NCBI GenBank assembly: GCA_028023455.1
Contig: JAQFVV010000030.1
Span: 8,890,876-8,954,875 of the forward strand
Source: Epiperipatus broadwayi
Taxonomy: Eukaryota; Onychophora; Udeonychophora; Euonychophora; Peripatidae
Length of the DNA stretch: 64,000 bases
Reading direction: 5' to 3'
Under the pieces are notes generated by a model, which saw only the letters and a program-made list of their open reading frames with translations, did no database searches and was not told the origin of the DNA. Each line of letters starts with the position of its first letter. Position 1 is the stretch's first letter. This document shows, piece after piece, positions 38,271 through 50,275 of the stretch. The position numbers were made by a program, and so were the translations under genes.

Positions 38271-38344
38271 GTATAAATTTGTGTCCTGTTTCCTTCTTAT
38301 GTATATATATTGGTGATTTATTATCTGACATGTTGTTTTACTTA

Positions 38345-38477
38345 AAGTTCAATAAAAATGATGTTACATACAGACAATATTAAAGAAAGGAAAATAAAAG
38401 AAGCAATACTAATAAGAAAGATAAAACCAAAATTTAATTGGGATTCCGGGATTAGGATGAACTATTGGTATAAATAG
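38345..38477 (+). pseudogene. Penelope-like GIY-YIG endonuclease C-terminus
   Basis: Reads HTDNIKERKIKEAILIRKI, then KPKFNWDSGIRMNYWYK and a TAG stop at 38475-38477. Intact Penelope-like elements end with the same pattern: a basic helix, (K/R)EAxxIxxxKPxxN, RDxG, then a short tail. This identifies the composite as Penelope-like. Here the conserved NRD reads NWD. Only the last ~40 residues are present; the GIY and YIG motifs and the reverse transcriptase are missing. Confidence 0.7.
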
Positions 38478-38789
38478 AGTTCTTAAAGTAAGATATATAG
38501 AGGTAAATATATAAAGAGAATATTATTTATAAATGAATTATGGGTTGTAAAAAAATTGGTTAGGTTGAATGGGTATATTTATAGATATTACATAGTGGGA
38601 AAACCTTAGCATAATGTTTACATGTAAAGAAGTATAATATAAGGGAATTATATAATAATAATAACAAAAGTTAAGGTGTAAAAATAAATATATATATATA
38701 AATAAAGTGTTGTAGTAGTTATAGATATATTTTGTTTACATAATAGATAATAGAGGGAGCTAGAATATAAGATAATTTAAATAATTGCA

Positions 38790-41700
38790 GTTTATGGATA
38801 ATAAAAGAATATCCAAAATAGTATTTAATTTGGGTTATGAGTAAAGGGCAGGCAACAAGATGGGTGAGAAAGGTAATGTGGTATGCAGAAGATTTGGATA
38901 AAGTAATTTATATCAGTACTCTTGTACAAAAGGTGGGATGATTGTGTTAGGAGAATTGTTGAGTGTTATAGTGTTAAGAAATGGGATAGAAGAATAGATG
39001 CATTAATAAAGACTAGGGAGTTGGAGAGATGGAGAACTAGTATGAAGAGAAAAAAGAGTTTAAATATATATAGAAGTAAATGGAACATTGGGTGTGAGAT
39101 AATTTATGATAATAGCAAGGAAAGTAGTTTATTGTTTAAGGCTTGAATGGAATATACACATAAATGGAAAAATATGGGTGATTTAGTCTGCAAATTGTGT
39201 AAGGAAGGCATATAAAATATTAGGCATCTGTCAATTCAATGTAAATGCTTGAAAGCAGAAAGGGTACAACTAAAGAAGTTATGGAAGAATAAATATAAAC
39301 AAAGTGATTATATAGAAAGTGGGTTATTGGTTTTTATGCTCAGTTTGGGAAAAGATAAGAGGGATTTAGATATGAAAGCCATGGAGTTGACAAAAATTAT
39401 GTTGTGGAAATGGGATGGAGCAGATTATGGGAAAACTTAGGGTGGGGAATGGAAAAGAAAGATAAAGTGGCTAACAGGTTTCTCTGGACATAGTTACTGA
39501 GAGATTCCTGACTTCGTATAAGAAGTCACAGTGCATCACATCACAATAATTATCATAACTTTTTGATAATAAAAATGTTTGGTAATGTGATGAAAAATAG
39601 TAATAAAACTACAAAGGATAGTGAAAGATCTGGATGGAGAATGAATGATAAGAATAAGTTAGAAGAGTATAAAGTAAAAGTTGAAGAAACCGTGGAAGAG
39701 TTGGTTGGGGATGAGTATAAGGACTGGTGTGATGAAATAGAAAAAGTGGCAAATACAGTTTTAAGTGAGAATATTCAGAAGAATAAAAGTAATAGGAAAA
39801 TGAGAGTTAGTAAAAGTGTAAACGAGAGGAAAAAGCATGCAGAGAAAGTGAGAAAGGTATTAATACTAAATGGGAAAAGTAATTAGAAAAAAAGAAGTTG
39901 GCTCAAATAGATAATTATAGAGAGAGGATGAAATTGAATAATAAACTGTTGGAAGATATTAATAAAATTGGAAGAGATGGGAGTAAAACATTTTGGAAAT
40001 ACATTAAAAGAAGGAATGTAGGAGAGAAAGAATTATTATTACTAGATGATAAGGGAATAGAGTGTAGTTCTAGAGAAAAATTAAAGATAGTCTTAAAAAC
40101 AAGTATGTAATGGATATAGAAAAGATGCTAGATGTGAAGGACAGAGTGATAGCAAACATGAGAGCATATAGTAATGAGAATATACGATTTATAGAAAATG
40201 AACTGAACGAAGCAAGTAAGAAATTGAAAGATGGAAAGGGCAAGAAGTGTGGATGGATAGGCAGTAGAGATGGTAATGAATTTAGGACAGAAGGCAAAAT
40301 TAAAACTATTATCATGTTTTAATAAGATGGCACAGAAGCGAGATTTTCCAGCTAGTTGGACTAATACAAGAGTAAGGCTTTTGTTTAAGGATAAGGATTG
40401 TAGAAAGTTAAACAATTATAGACCGATAGCGGTAACGTCAGTGTTATATAAAGTTTTCTCATATATGGTGGCTGAAAGGGTTGCAAAATGGATGGAAGAA
40501 AACAATATAATGGTAGAAGTGCAAGGAAGTTTTCGATCAGATAGCCGTATAGGAGATAGTTTATTTGTACTTACACAACTTATGGATATGAGTAGGAATA
40601 CGGGCAGACAATTATATATGATTTTTATAGATATAAAGAAGACATATGATAGAGTAAATAGAAATAGATTATGGGCAAGTTTAGTAAATTTAAGAATGGA
40701 TAAAGCTTTAGTGGATATTATTAAGAAATTATATGAAAATAATTACTATCCATATCAATTAGGGAATATAGAATCAGTTAAAGTTAAAAATGGGGTGGGA
40801 CGAAGGCAAGAATGTCCTCTGTCACCTATTTTGTTTTTGTTATATTTCAGAGGAATAGAAAGAGAGGAGGTAGAGATACCATTAATAGGTGGCAAGGAAG
40901 TATATACATTGTTGGGTTTTTTAATTGCGGATGATATTTTTTATGTGCAGCAAGAAGGGAAGATATGGAAGTTATGCTGAGGATATGCACAAAGGTGGGT
41001 AAAGAGATGGGGGATTAAATTCAGTGAAGACAAATTAAAAGTAATGATGATTAATACTGAGGAAAGAGAAGACAGAATTTTTATTGGGGGATATAAAGTT
41101 AAGTGTGGTGTATAGATATAACTATTTGGGAATTGTCTTAAGTAATCAGAGAAATTGCTTGAATGAATGGGGGAGAAAATTGATAAATGAAGCAAAGAAA
41201 AGAAAGGGATTGATAAAGAAATTAACAGAGATTTTGTATAATAAATGTGATGTAACTAGAATTGTATGGAAGGGAGTGGCAGTAGCAGAGTTAACATATG
41301 GTAATGATGCATTATGTGTTAGTAAAGGGATATTAGATTACTTAGAAAATGTTCAAAGAGAAGTAGGAAGACATGCATTAGATGCAGAAGTGTGGATGGC
41401 TAAGGAGGCAATTCAAGGAGAAATGGGATGGTCAAGTTTTTATATGAGAGATGCAAAATGAAAATGTTTGGTAGATTACAGTTTATGGATAATAAAAGAA
41501 TAGCCAAAATAGTATTGAATCGGGTTATGAGTAAAGGGCAGGCAATAAGATGGGTGAGAAAGGTAATGCGGTATGCAAAACATTTGGACAAAGATTTTAT
41601 ATCCGTATACCTGTACAAAAGGTGGCATGATTGTGTTAGGAGGATTGTTGAGTGTTATAGTGTTAAGGAATGGGATAGAAGAATAGATTAATAAAGAATA

Positions 41701-42254
41701 AGGAGTTGGAGAGATGGAGAGCTAGTATGGAGAGTAAAAAGAGTTTAAATGTTTATAGAAGTAAACAGAGTATTGGGTGTGAGTTAATTTATAATAGCAA
41801 GGAAAGTAGTTTATTGTTTAAGTCTTGAACAGGATCTTTAGCAACAAGGGAATATACACATAAATGCAAAAAATATGTGTGATTTAGTGTGCAAGTTGTA
41901 TAAGGAAGGCATAGAAAATATTAGTAATTGAATGCAAATGCCTGAAAGCAGAAAGGGTACAAATAATGAAATTGTGGAAAAATAAATATGAAGAAAGTGA
42001 TAATACAGAAAGTGGCTTATTGGTTTTTATGCTGGGTTTGGGAAAAGATAAGGGGGTTTTAGATATAAAGGCCTTGGAGTTGACAAAGATTATGTTGTGG
42101 AAATGGGATGGAGCAAGATAGACAAGAATATGGGAAAACTTGGGGTGGGGATTGGAAAGAGAAGTCAAAGTGGCTAACAGATATCTCTGAGCATAGTTGC
42201 TGAGAGATTCCTGACTCCGTATAAGGAGTAGTTTCAGTGCATCACATCACATAA
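38790..42254 (+). mobile_element. LINE (non-LTR) insertion with duplicated 3' end
   Basis: Inserted in the right arm of the Penelope-like palindrome. The left arm (37110-37135) is the uninterrupted empty site, where AAATTATC and a T tract occupy the matching point. 38789-39547 and 41477-42254 are direct repeats of the element's 3' end, both ending in GTGCATCACATCACA. The near-complete RT unit lies between and runs into the second copy. The insertion is thus a 3' fragment followed head-to-tail by a 5'-truncated copy, offset 2688 bp. The Penelope arm resumes with an A tract at 42256. Confidence 0.75.
39563..41691 (+). pseudogene. Non-LTR reverse transcriptase ORF, frameshifted
   Basis: Pieces in order: 39563-39886, a basic linker region; 39898-40110, SKTFWKYIKRRN; 40110-40322; then 40270-40980, the RT core. 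The core reads FPASWTNTRVRLLFKD, LNNYRPIAVTSVLYKVFS, IDIKKTYDRVN (catalytic block A, where most elements have KAYD), RRQECPLSPILFLLYF and FLIADDIFYV (block C, ADD kept). A stop at 40978 and a frameshift precede 41084-41461 (thumb; NYLGIVLSN) and 41428-41691. The endonuclease is absent, lost by 5' truncation. The catalytic Asp residues are retained, so decay is recent relative to the other relics here. The LINE clade was not resolved. Confidence 0.8.
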
Positions 42255-42719
42255 AAAAAAAAGTTTTTTATTTTGGAAAGATTAAAGTAAACAGTAAGTT
42301 ACAGAGTACAATTTATAGGTTATAGATATTATAAAAAAATAATAATAGATATTATATGATTTAAAAATTAAAAAATATTATTAAATGAAGTACTGTTGAA
42401 CTGACAATTATATAAATATAAAATTATTAAGTATATCATTGAGATGGAACTAATAAGAATAAAGTTTAAGTTTATAAGGAATAGAAGTAATTAGGAGATT
42501 ATTAAAAATTAATATATTTAGATTAATTGTTATTCTTGAATATGTATGTATACAGTTAGGAATACACATGTATAATTTATATTTATTTTCTATTTTGTAT
42601 TTATATTGTATATTTTATTTTATAATATGTTGTTTTTAGTTTTTTATTGTTTATATTTTTTATAGCAATATTTATATAGTTATATATTTTATTTTATTTT
42701 GTTTTATTATATCATAGCT

Positions 42720-42747
42720 CTGAAGAAGACTGCAAGACAGTCGAAAC
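42720..42747 (+). ncRNA. Hammerhead-like core of Penelope terminal repeat
   Basis: Partner of 36588-36615 on the other arm. CUGAAGA at 42720-42726, stem II 42728-42732 with 42738-42742 (5 bp), GAAAC at 42743-42747. It is followed by ACAUAAGGUGU, which gives a 3-bp stem III. Confidence 0.55.
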
Positions 42748-42830
42748 ATAAGGTGTATGTATATATGTACACTAAAGGATTTGGCTAAAAAGTGTTCCAA
42801 GTGGTTTGGATAAATCGTATTTATAAGATA

Positions 42831-44989
42831 TTCAGCAAAATAAATGATAGGATAATTTTGGCAATTTAGAAGTTCTAATTTAATTTTGTTGTGACATTTT
42901 TATAAAATAGTATTTGTGTTTTTAATTTTGTATTTACACATATTTCCTAGTTCATTAATTATTATTCTGTGTGATGAATTTATTAAATGCATTGCAATTT
43001 TTTAGTCAATTCTTTCTATTTTCAGATATCTATATCCCCTCTCATTTCCATTTTTATATCCAAATTTATCATCTACACTAATATTTTTCATTTCTAACAT
43101 TAAAATCTATCATAATAATATTAAAATGTTATTTATTCATAACTCATTTATAAGCTTTTCATTTTTTCATGATAATGAGATTTTTTTGAGTCATAAATCT
43201 AAATTGCCTTATCTTCCATTAAATTGAATAAGTAATCTTGTGTCTTCTCTGATATAGTATCAATTACCACAATATTCTTTCATCTTTTATTTATATAAAT
43301 AATTTTTTTCAACATCTTTTCTGTATTTATACTTTTATAGTAAAGGGATTTTACTACGTTCTGTTATTGATTGCCAATGACTGACATTTTTAATAATTAC
43401 AGTCTCCTAGAATGAAATCTATAATTTATTTTTGTCAGTCACATTATAAATGTAAAAGTAGAAACAACATTTACACACCCATTTTGTGCTCTAGGAAACT
43501 CAACTGCTGTTTGAGTAAGTAATTATAAGGCTTCTAAGAATAATTATTAGAATGGTTTTTTTTAATCTTTCGTCTCAAAGATGAAAGCCAATAAGTTCAC
43601 TATGCATTGTGGCGATGCTTTTACCTGTACAAACAATCGTGATATTATATAGTTTGGACATCAGGGATTAGCCATGTTTTTTTGTTTTTTTTAAATCTCA
43701 AGAATTAAAGAGTCTCTTTTTAATTATAGTAAAACTGATCTATGCTGCATTAATATACACTACTTCAATTTAGATAATATAAAAAACAAACAGGAATGGC
43801 AGCAACTTTTTTTCCATCTCATAACACTGTATGCAACATGTTACTAATAACATTTCTTAGGTTTACATTGAAATAATTTATATTTTACTTTTTGCTTTGA
43901 TGATTAAGTGTAAAGCTAAAAATTATTAAAATTCATAAAATACATTTTTTAAGTGACAAAAATGAAATTGTAAATGATTTTATATTGCATCAGAAATAGT
44001 TTGAAAGTGTTTAAATGGTAATTTGAAAGGGTAATGGCAATTAGGTGTGATTGTATACATTTTTAAGTCGATATGAACTTGAAAAACATTAAAACAATTA
44101 GAAAAGCCATAGTTTGCTGCTAACAAGATTGCTAAAAATTTATTGAAAAGAAAAGAATATTACCTTGAGCTTATTTAATTGCGATGAAAATTTAATATTT
44201 TGCTATTCATTTTATTTAAAAAAATAAAAATAAGGTAAATTAAGTTTATTTTTATTTTTTGAATAAATGTGAATGAGTAAACACACATTAAATAAATATG
44301 AAAATGTTCTTTCTCAATTTACTATTAGTAACTACTTTTTTTTTAAAATTTTGTCTATATTATAATCTTTAGATATGCATACTATATACAGTATGCATAT
44401 TAAAAAGTATTGTACATATGCAATTAAATAAACAATATGTATTTTATTGTTAATAAGCACTTAGTATAAAATGTGAGCTATTGCAATATACACTTTATGT
44501 GAGGGAATTTCTAACAAAATAGAGTCAATATTGCAGTTCCACTGTACTATCAAGTTAGTTTGCAGCAATCATAAATATTAATGTATATAAAAATTAAAAC
44601 ATCCATATAGAGTATCTGATTTAGGTCAAAGCCCTGTTTATCGTTTTGGTGTTCAAATATCATATGACCTTCTGAACAATTAATCATTCACTTATTTTCA
44701 TATATTATCTAAAGAATTAGATAAGAAATTCTAAATATTATTGAAGAAAGACAAGGAGCAATATTATAGCAGTACTGCTGCATAATTAGGCCACAATATA
44801 TACTATTTTGTTCTAAACCCCTTGTCTATACTATATAGCATATTGTTGATTAGTTTTGATTACAATAGAATATGTATTGTTTACTAAATTAAAATTTAAA
44901 CAAAATTAAAAAAAAATAATAATGTAGTTATTGTATTGAATGTCTTTAGAAAAATTTAACTTTATTTAAATATTCCAAATACATTCAAC
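42831..44989. other. Intron, no recognised feature
   Basis: AT-rich. A short palindrome GCATACTATATACAGTATGC lies at 44376-44395. No gene was recognised. Confidence 0.45.
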
Positions 44990-45185
44990 TGTTAGTAATA
45001 GCTCATCAAACAGGTTAGTATATGCACAACGTTTTGAGAGGTATTATTCTCGCCTCTTTTTCAGATGATACTGGCTTGATTAGTGACATTACTAGCATGG
45101 GATTCGAACCAGGGTTCTTAGGTTATTGAAATTTAAGGTAATGCTCTAACCATGGATCAATTGGTTAGCGCATTACCTTAAAATT
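44990..45185 (-). repeat. tRNA-derived SINE with hammerhead-like hairpin
   Basis: On the minus strand, an A box TGGTTAGAGCAT (45141-45152) is followed by a B box GGTTCGAATC (45101-45110), the internal pol III promoter of a tRNA head. Downstream in the body, 45031-45068 reads CTGAAAA, a hairpin AGAGG...CCTCT, and then AAAAC. This is a mutated version of the CTGANGA/GAAAC hairpin seen elsewhere in the window. A second, inverted A-box head (TTGGTTAGCGCATTACC at 45161-45177) lies head-to-head, making a 12-bp inverted repeat 45133-45181. Confidence 0.7.
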
Positions 45186-47293
45186 CATTCATTCATATTC
45201 ACTCAAAAAATAACAAACTTACTGAATCATATCTTTATTTTTTTAAAATAAAATGAATAGTAAAATATCAGGTTTTCATCATAATTAAATAGTATTGCTC
45301 TCGGTGATATTCTTTTTCTTTAATAACTTTTTAAAAATTCTTGTTATCAGCAGACTATTACCGTTTTAGATATTTTGATGGTTTTTTAACAATTTCAGAA
45401 TTTATACAATCATACCTATTTGTCGTTATTTATTTTAGATTATTGTTTAGACTCTTCAAACTTTAAATTTTCTAACACAATATAAGAACAATTTATAGTT
45501 CCTCTTAATTGTTAAGAAATATACTTTATGAATTTTTAACATTTTGTAAAACATTTTATTTTATTATATAAATACTAAATGCATAAAAGTAAAGAATAAA
45601 ATGTATATGCGTTCATTGTTGACCAAAGAAACATTATTTATAAATGTGATCACATACAGTACTCTACAATGAAAAAATGGCCACTGCATTATTATGAGTT
45701 TAATGTTTTTGTTTTTTAATTATTTTATTTTTGGATAGCTTATACTTGAAGTAATATATATTGATACAGCCTATATTGTAAGGCTTCCCTGCATTTTTCA
45801 AAAATTTAATTTGGTGTTCATAAGATCCAAAGAAATGGTTAAGTGTGATTGAGTTTGCTGCAAAATGCTAATAATCAGATTATAACCAAAATAAAAATAT
45901 CAAGTAATGATTGACCAAGACATTTTTAATGAGATAGATTTCATTGAAGAATCTTCAATAATGGAAGATGGTCAAACTAGTCTTGATGGTATTGAGAATA
46001 GAGACCAAATTATGTCAATATGGAAAATTATTCAATGATTATCAGTTGGATAAAGTAAATTTTTTTTTCTATAATATAAAAAATTATCAGAATATGAAAA
46101 CTATTATGTATTAGATCTTTGTATCTGAAAGTCATCCATCTTTTTGTGAATATGAGTGTTTTGATTTTCCTTTTTAAATAGAGTTCTATTTAAATTGATT
46201 ATTATCAATTTTAAATGAAGACTTATTAATAGATACTTTTATAGATATGGATCATTAGTGTTAATTATTGAAAATGTCTTATTCTTAAATTACACTTGAA
46301 ACTTCTATCTGAACTAATTTTTGTTATTTTTATACTTTAAATTTTATGGAATCATTTTTTTGCTTTGTGACATGAAATATTAGCATTTGATTGGCAGCAT
46401 ATGTAAACTTCGTGTTGTTTGTAATTTACTTATCGTATTTGTTATTACGTTTTAGGCTTAGTTTAGTTTAATACATTTATAATTTTCAATATTTTACTGT
46501 AGTTTGATGTTTTAATTTTAAGTGATCGCTTAAAGATTAATTCTCTTATTTGAACATTTCTATGGATAAGCTTAGAGTGGTATCAATCACATTGATTTAT
46601 TTTTTTGTTCTTGCTCCTATAGTTGTTAATGAGGTCTACTTTTTTTAAAATTGTTTACGTAATGCAGTCCCAATTTGAAAGATTATTTTTGTGTTACTGA
46701 GTGAATATTTTCATTACATTGGATAGTCTATTTAAAAATTAATCATAAAACAAATAATATTTTTGATATTTAGAATAAAACAAATGAAAAGGCTTTGCTC
46801 ATACAAATTAATATTAAAATATTGGTTATTTAAAAGTGAAAATAAATTGTGTACATCTGACAATTAAATTTATTGAATTCCTTGATAATAAAACGTATAT
46901 TAATCATATTTTATTGACTGTTATTTTGAATTAATTACTGTTGAATGGATTACTGTTGGAGTTTGACTTTGAAATATTCCTTTAATCAATTAAAGTCTTG
47001 CAGATTTAAATTATAACTAATATTATAATTTTTAACATTTATTTTAAAAAGTTATTGCTGTGAGCAATCTCTGACATTATTTCTATGAAGTAAGATTTCA
47101 AAAATGTTGATAACCAAATAAATCTTTCAGTGATATTTGAATTTGCTAAATTTGTAGTGAAATCAGTTTTTTTTTTTATATGTTCAATGAATATTATAGT
47201 TTTGTAGGTATTAATGTAAACTAATGTTTTAGCTAAGCATTGTGATAAATAAAATATTTCTGAAATCAAATATAATTTTTTTTTAAAATTTAG
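45186..47293. other. Intron, no recognised feature
   Basis: AT-rich. Ends in the acceptor of the exon at 47294. Confidence 0.45.
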
Positions 47294-47383
47294 ATCTCCT
47301 GGACCTTCTGCAAGAAGTGGTCATCGCATGATTGCTTTCAAAAAAAATATTTTGGTATTTGGAGGATTTCATGATAATATTAG
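47294..47383 (+). CDS. KLHDC4: KLHDC4 exon (third kelch blade, first half)
   Basis: 90-nt exon with a TTTAAAATTTAG acceptor and a GTACAG donor, GT at 47384. It begins with one base that completes Lys from the exon at 29574, then reads SPGPSARSGHRMIAFKKN and ILVFGGFHDNI, and ends with AG of an Arg codon completed at 55293. SGRSGHRM and LFGGFHxxxRDY are diagnostic in KLHDC4. VFGG is the kelch glycine pair, so the propeller fold is retained. The donor GTACAG is weaker than the GTAAGT used by its neighbours. Confidence 0.95.
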
Positions 47384-47740
47384 GTACAGCTACACGATCT
47401 GTCACGTTCTATACGAATATATATATATATACTATTATAAACCTATTCCCGAACAAACATGTTTCAATATGAGAAAATTTGTAAACTAAATTCCTATAGA
47501 ATCATTTAATTGAACTTGTTAATAACAACCATTTTTTTATTATATCACTGCCAATCTACTTTATCTAGATAAAAGATGATTTATTACTACTATATTTGCT
47601 GGCATATAGGACACTTTTTTTTTGCCTCAGACTTCTGGTTTATATTAATATACATATATAAATATGTGTTTGTACACATTTATCCTAAGGGCTGGATGGG
47701 TGGAGGGTGAAGTTGTGGATAGACAATATGTGGTCTAGGC
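47384..47740. other. Start of the 7.9-kb intron
   Basis: A (TA)n microsatellite lies at about 47419-47432. A G-rich patch at 47690-47720 leads into the pogo relic. Confidence 0.45.
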
Positions 47741-47746
47741 GACCTA

Positions 47747-48165
47747 TTGGACTTAAATAAATCTGCCTTATCAGTATGGGGGCAGTTTCAGAGTCACAGA
47801 ATAGAAGCTGTGAAAATTAAAATCAATCAATTAAAAACTCAATTAACTGTTATTTCAGTTGGCCTAGTAAGCCAGTTTCAACCTTTATATGTTTCCATTA
47901 ATGCACCATTTAAAGAATTCATGAAGGAGAAATGGAACAGTTGGATGCAGTCTACAGATTTTGAAGTGACACCATCAGGAAAAAGGAAGAGGCCTAGTAT
48001 TTTCCAAATTTGTGAATAGTTCAAAACACTGAGAAATATGAGATAGTTGTAAAGTCATTTAAGAAATGTAGACTTAGTAACTCACTTGATGATACAGAGG
48101 ATGATTTGTTATATGAAGACTCATTTCTGTGTTTGAGGAGGAAGATTACAAGTTACCTAACTAGT
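47747..48165 (+). pseudogene. pogo/Tigger (CENP-B/Jerky-type DDE) transposase relic
   Basis: 47753-48019 reads NKSALSVWGQFQSHRIEAVK, LTVISVGLVSQFQPLYVSIN and APFKEFMKEKWNSWM, then TPSGKRKRPS. This is the DDE domain of Tigger-like transposases, where intact copies read LLVWDSFRAH...VIPGGLTSQLQPLDVSVNKPFK. The catalytic Asp of VWDSF is Gly here. After a stop at 48017 and a frameshift, 48037-48130 continues YEIVVKSFKKCRLSNSLDD and TEDDLLYED, the family C-terminus. The upstream DNA-binding domain and the terminal repeats are missing. The open frame begins at TTG, not a true start. Confidence 0.85.
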
Positions 48166-49975
48166 GTTCTCTAGTTACATTTTTTTTGTAGACATAAATA
48201 ACTATAAAATTAGTACAGTAAAATATTATGGAAATTCATGAAAAAATATAGAAAAATATTTTTTCTCTTAAAAATGTGTATCAAAAAGGGAATGTTGCAT
48301 AAAAGTCATCATTGAAGTTACTTTTTATCTGATCAAATAGATTGGCATTGGTAATAACAAAAAGGTGGGTCTTATTTATTAAATTCAATTAAGGATTCTT
48401 TAGGAATTTAGTTTGTGAATTATTTTAATAATGTATTCACACTTGTTTGTTTCATGATATATATTTGATAAGCCATAAAATGATTTGCATACTTATTAAA
48501 GTCACTAGAATTTCATGAATTACTGAATATTCATATACATCTGCAATAAATAAAAAAAACACATTTTCTGACATTATTGTTCTTTTTTATATATTTATAT
48601 ACTTTATTGCATTTTTTTTTTGTTTACAAAATAAATATTGTAAATAGAATTTCAAAAAATATGGTTGTGTCACAAAATCTTGAAAAGAATACTATGAACT
48701 TTAAAAATAATGATTATGATTTATGTAGATAAAACTAAAACTTGAAATATCTCTACAAATTATTTTTTTTTAAAAAATCTTATTACAAATATAAAATTAG
48801 ATTTCTAACAACCTATTTATATGGAAGTTGCATCAGCTATTTAAATTTTTTATTTATTTACTATCACTACTTTTATTATTTGTGGTATAACTAATATTAT
48901 CATTTTATATCATTAGCCATAGCACAGAAAACAATTAAATGAAAGATTTATAAATTTACTTTTAACTATGTCCGTAGATGATTTGGGATTCTTTTTGTTG
49001 GTATGGACATGTTTCATAATTTGTAATAGGAATTATTAAATTTTTATTGCAACATTTTAGGACTTGATTGAAGTTATCTACAATTATCCAAATATATTTT
49101 GACAATACACTTCAGACACCTGATGAATTTTATAAACCAAAATCATATGTACTTTAATTCTTTAATGACAAATTTTCTCTATAGTATAGAAAGTGCTGAA
49201 TAGGAGTTACTTCAACCTAAAGTATTCTAACTTATATTAAAAATGCTTGTTACGCACTCATTCTGTCTAATTGTAATTATTATTATTTATTTTTTAATTA
49301 AATTATTTTTATCTAAATTACTACAAAGTTATTTTGTTTGAGACTGATCTTTTATATTCTTTAGACATAATAATAGTCTTCTAACTATCTTAACTGATTC
49401 AGCTTCAAGCCGCCATATTGAACTTTTTAAAATACTGGCCTGACACAATTTTCACAGTAACTTCAGTTTTAATTATGTTAGAGCAAAAACAATTACATTG
49501 CTAGAAACTAGAAACATTAAGGAAAATAATAAGCATAAAATAAATAGTGATAACTATATAAAAAATAAGGAAAAAAAGAAATTTTCACATCCAAAATACT
49601 TATTATTTTATTGTTTGTTCATAATATGATAAGTAACATTAACTAAAATTGAAAATACATCTTCAGTGATAATTTCTTTGCATTCCTCACAAAACTATCT
49701 TTCTAAACATGTATAACATGTCTTACCTGAGATAATCCACAGCTTCACAATCTCCAAAAGAAGTCGGATATGACTTCTTCATTTTTATCTTGTATCCCAA
49801 ATGTTCTAAATGTCAAAGGCGTCTATAAAGAAAAAGATTCATCATAATAAAAGATACAAAAGAAATCATCATAGCAATTGGCTTTTTATCTGTGTAAAAC
49901 TAGAAATTGTAGGCTACTGTCTATTTCACTATGATAAAATAAGTTTCATCTCTTCATTTTATATTTTTTGTGTAC
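48166..49975. other. Intron, no recognised feature
   Basis: AT-rich with several A and T runs. No gene was recognised. Confidence 0.45.
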
Positions 49976-50100
49976 ATCAATGATGTTTATATTCTTTATG
50001 GACACCAGTTATGTGTATATTCTTTATGCACACAAGTGATTCTTATATTATTTATGCACAAAAGTGATGATTATATTCTTTATGCACAGAAGTGATGCTA
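49976..50100 (+). repeat. Minisatellite, about 31-bp unit, four copies
   Basis: Unit of the form TATATTCTTTATGCACACAA followed by GTGATGT, repeated four times with small changes at about 49978, 50015, 50045 and 50073. Confidence 0.7.
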
Positions 50101-50121
50101 TCTTATTATATTTATTGTACT

Positions 50122-50275
50122 ACATAGATATAATTTATTTGCATATAGTGTATTTGTTAGCTATTGACTTGAAAATAATGTTATGAAACATATACCAAAA
50201 CGAAAGCATGAATCATGTATATATAATTTATTTGCATACAGATCATTTGTTAGCTATAGACTTGAAAAACGTAAA
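50122..50275 (+). repeat. Tandem duplication, about 95-bp period
   Basis: ATAATTTATTTGCATA, then TTTGTTAGCTAT and GACTTGAAAA occur twice (about 50130-50177 and 50221-50268). Confidence 0.65.

Larger units (their letters stand above)
36511..42830. mobile_element. Penelope-like composite: nested palindromes with hammerhead-like cores
   Basis: Outer arm 36511-37420 is the reverse complement of 38500-38789 joined to 42255-42830; an example is CCACTTGTAACACTTTTTAG against the text at about 42790-42808. Inside are a second palindrome centred near 37750 and a third at 38105-38285 against 38345-38510. The third carries the GIY-YIG C-terminus typical of Penelope-like elements. Hammerhead-like cores mark the outer arms (36588, 42720) and the inner units (37471, 37722, 37968). 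Penelope-like elements are known to carry hammerheads in their terminal repeats, so the parts fit one element class. Its own reverse transcriptase is not in the window. The right arm is split by a LINE. Confidence 0.7.
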
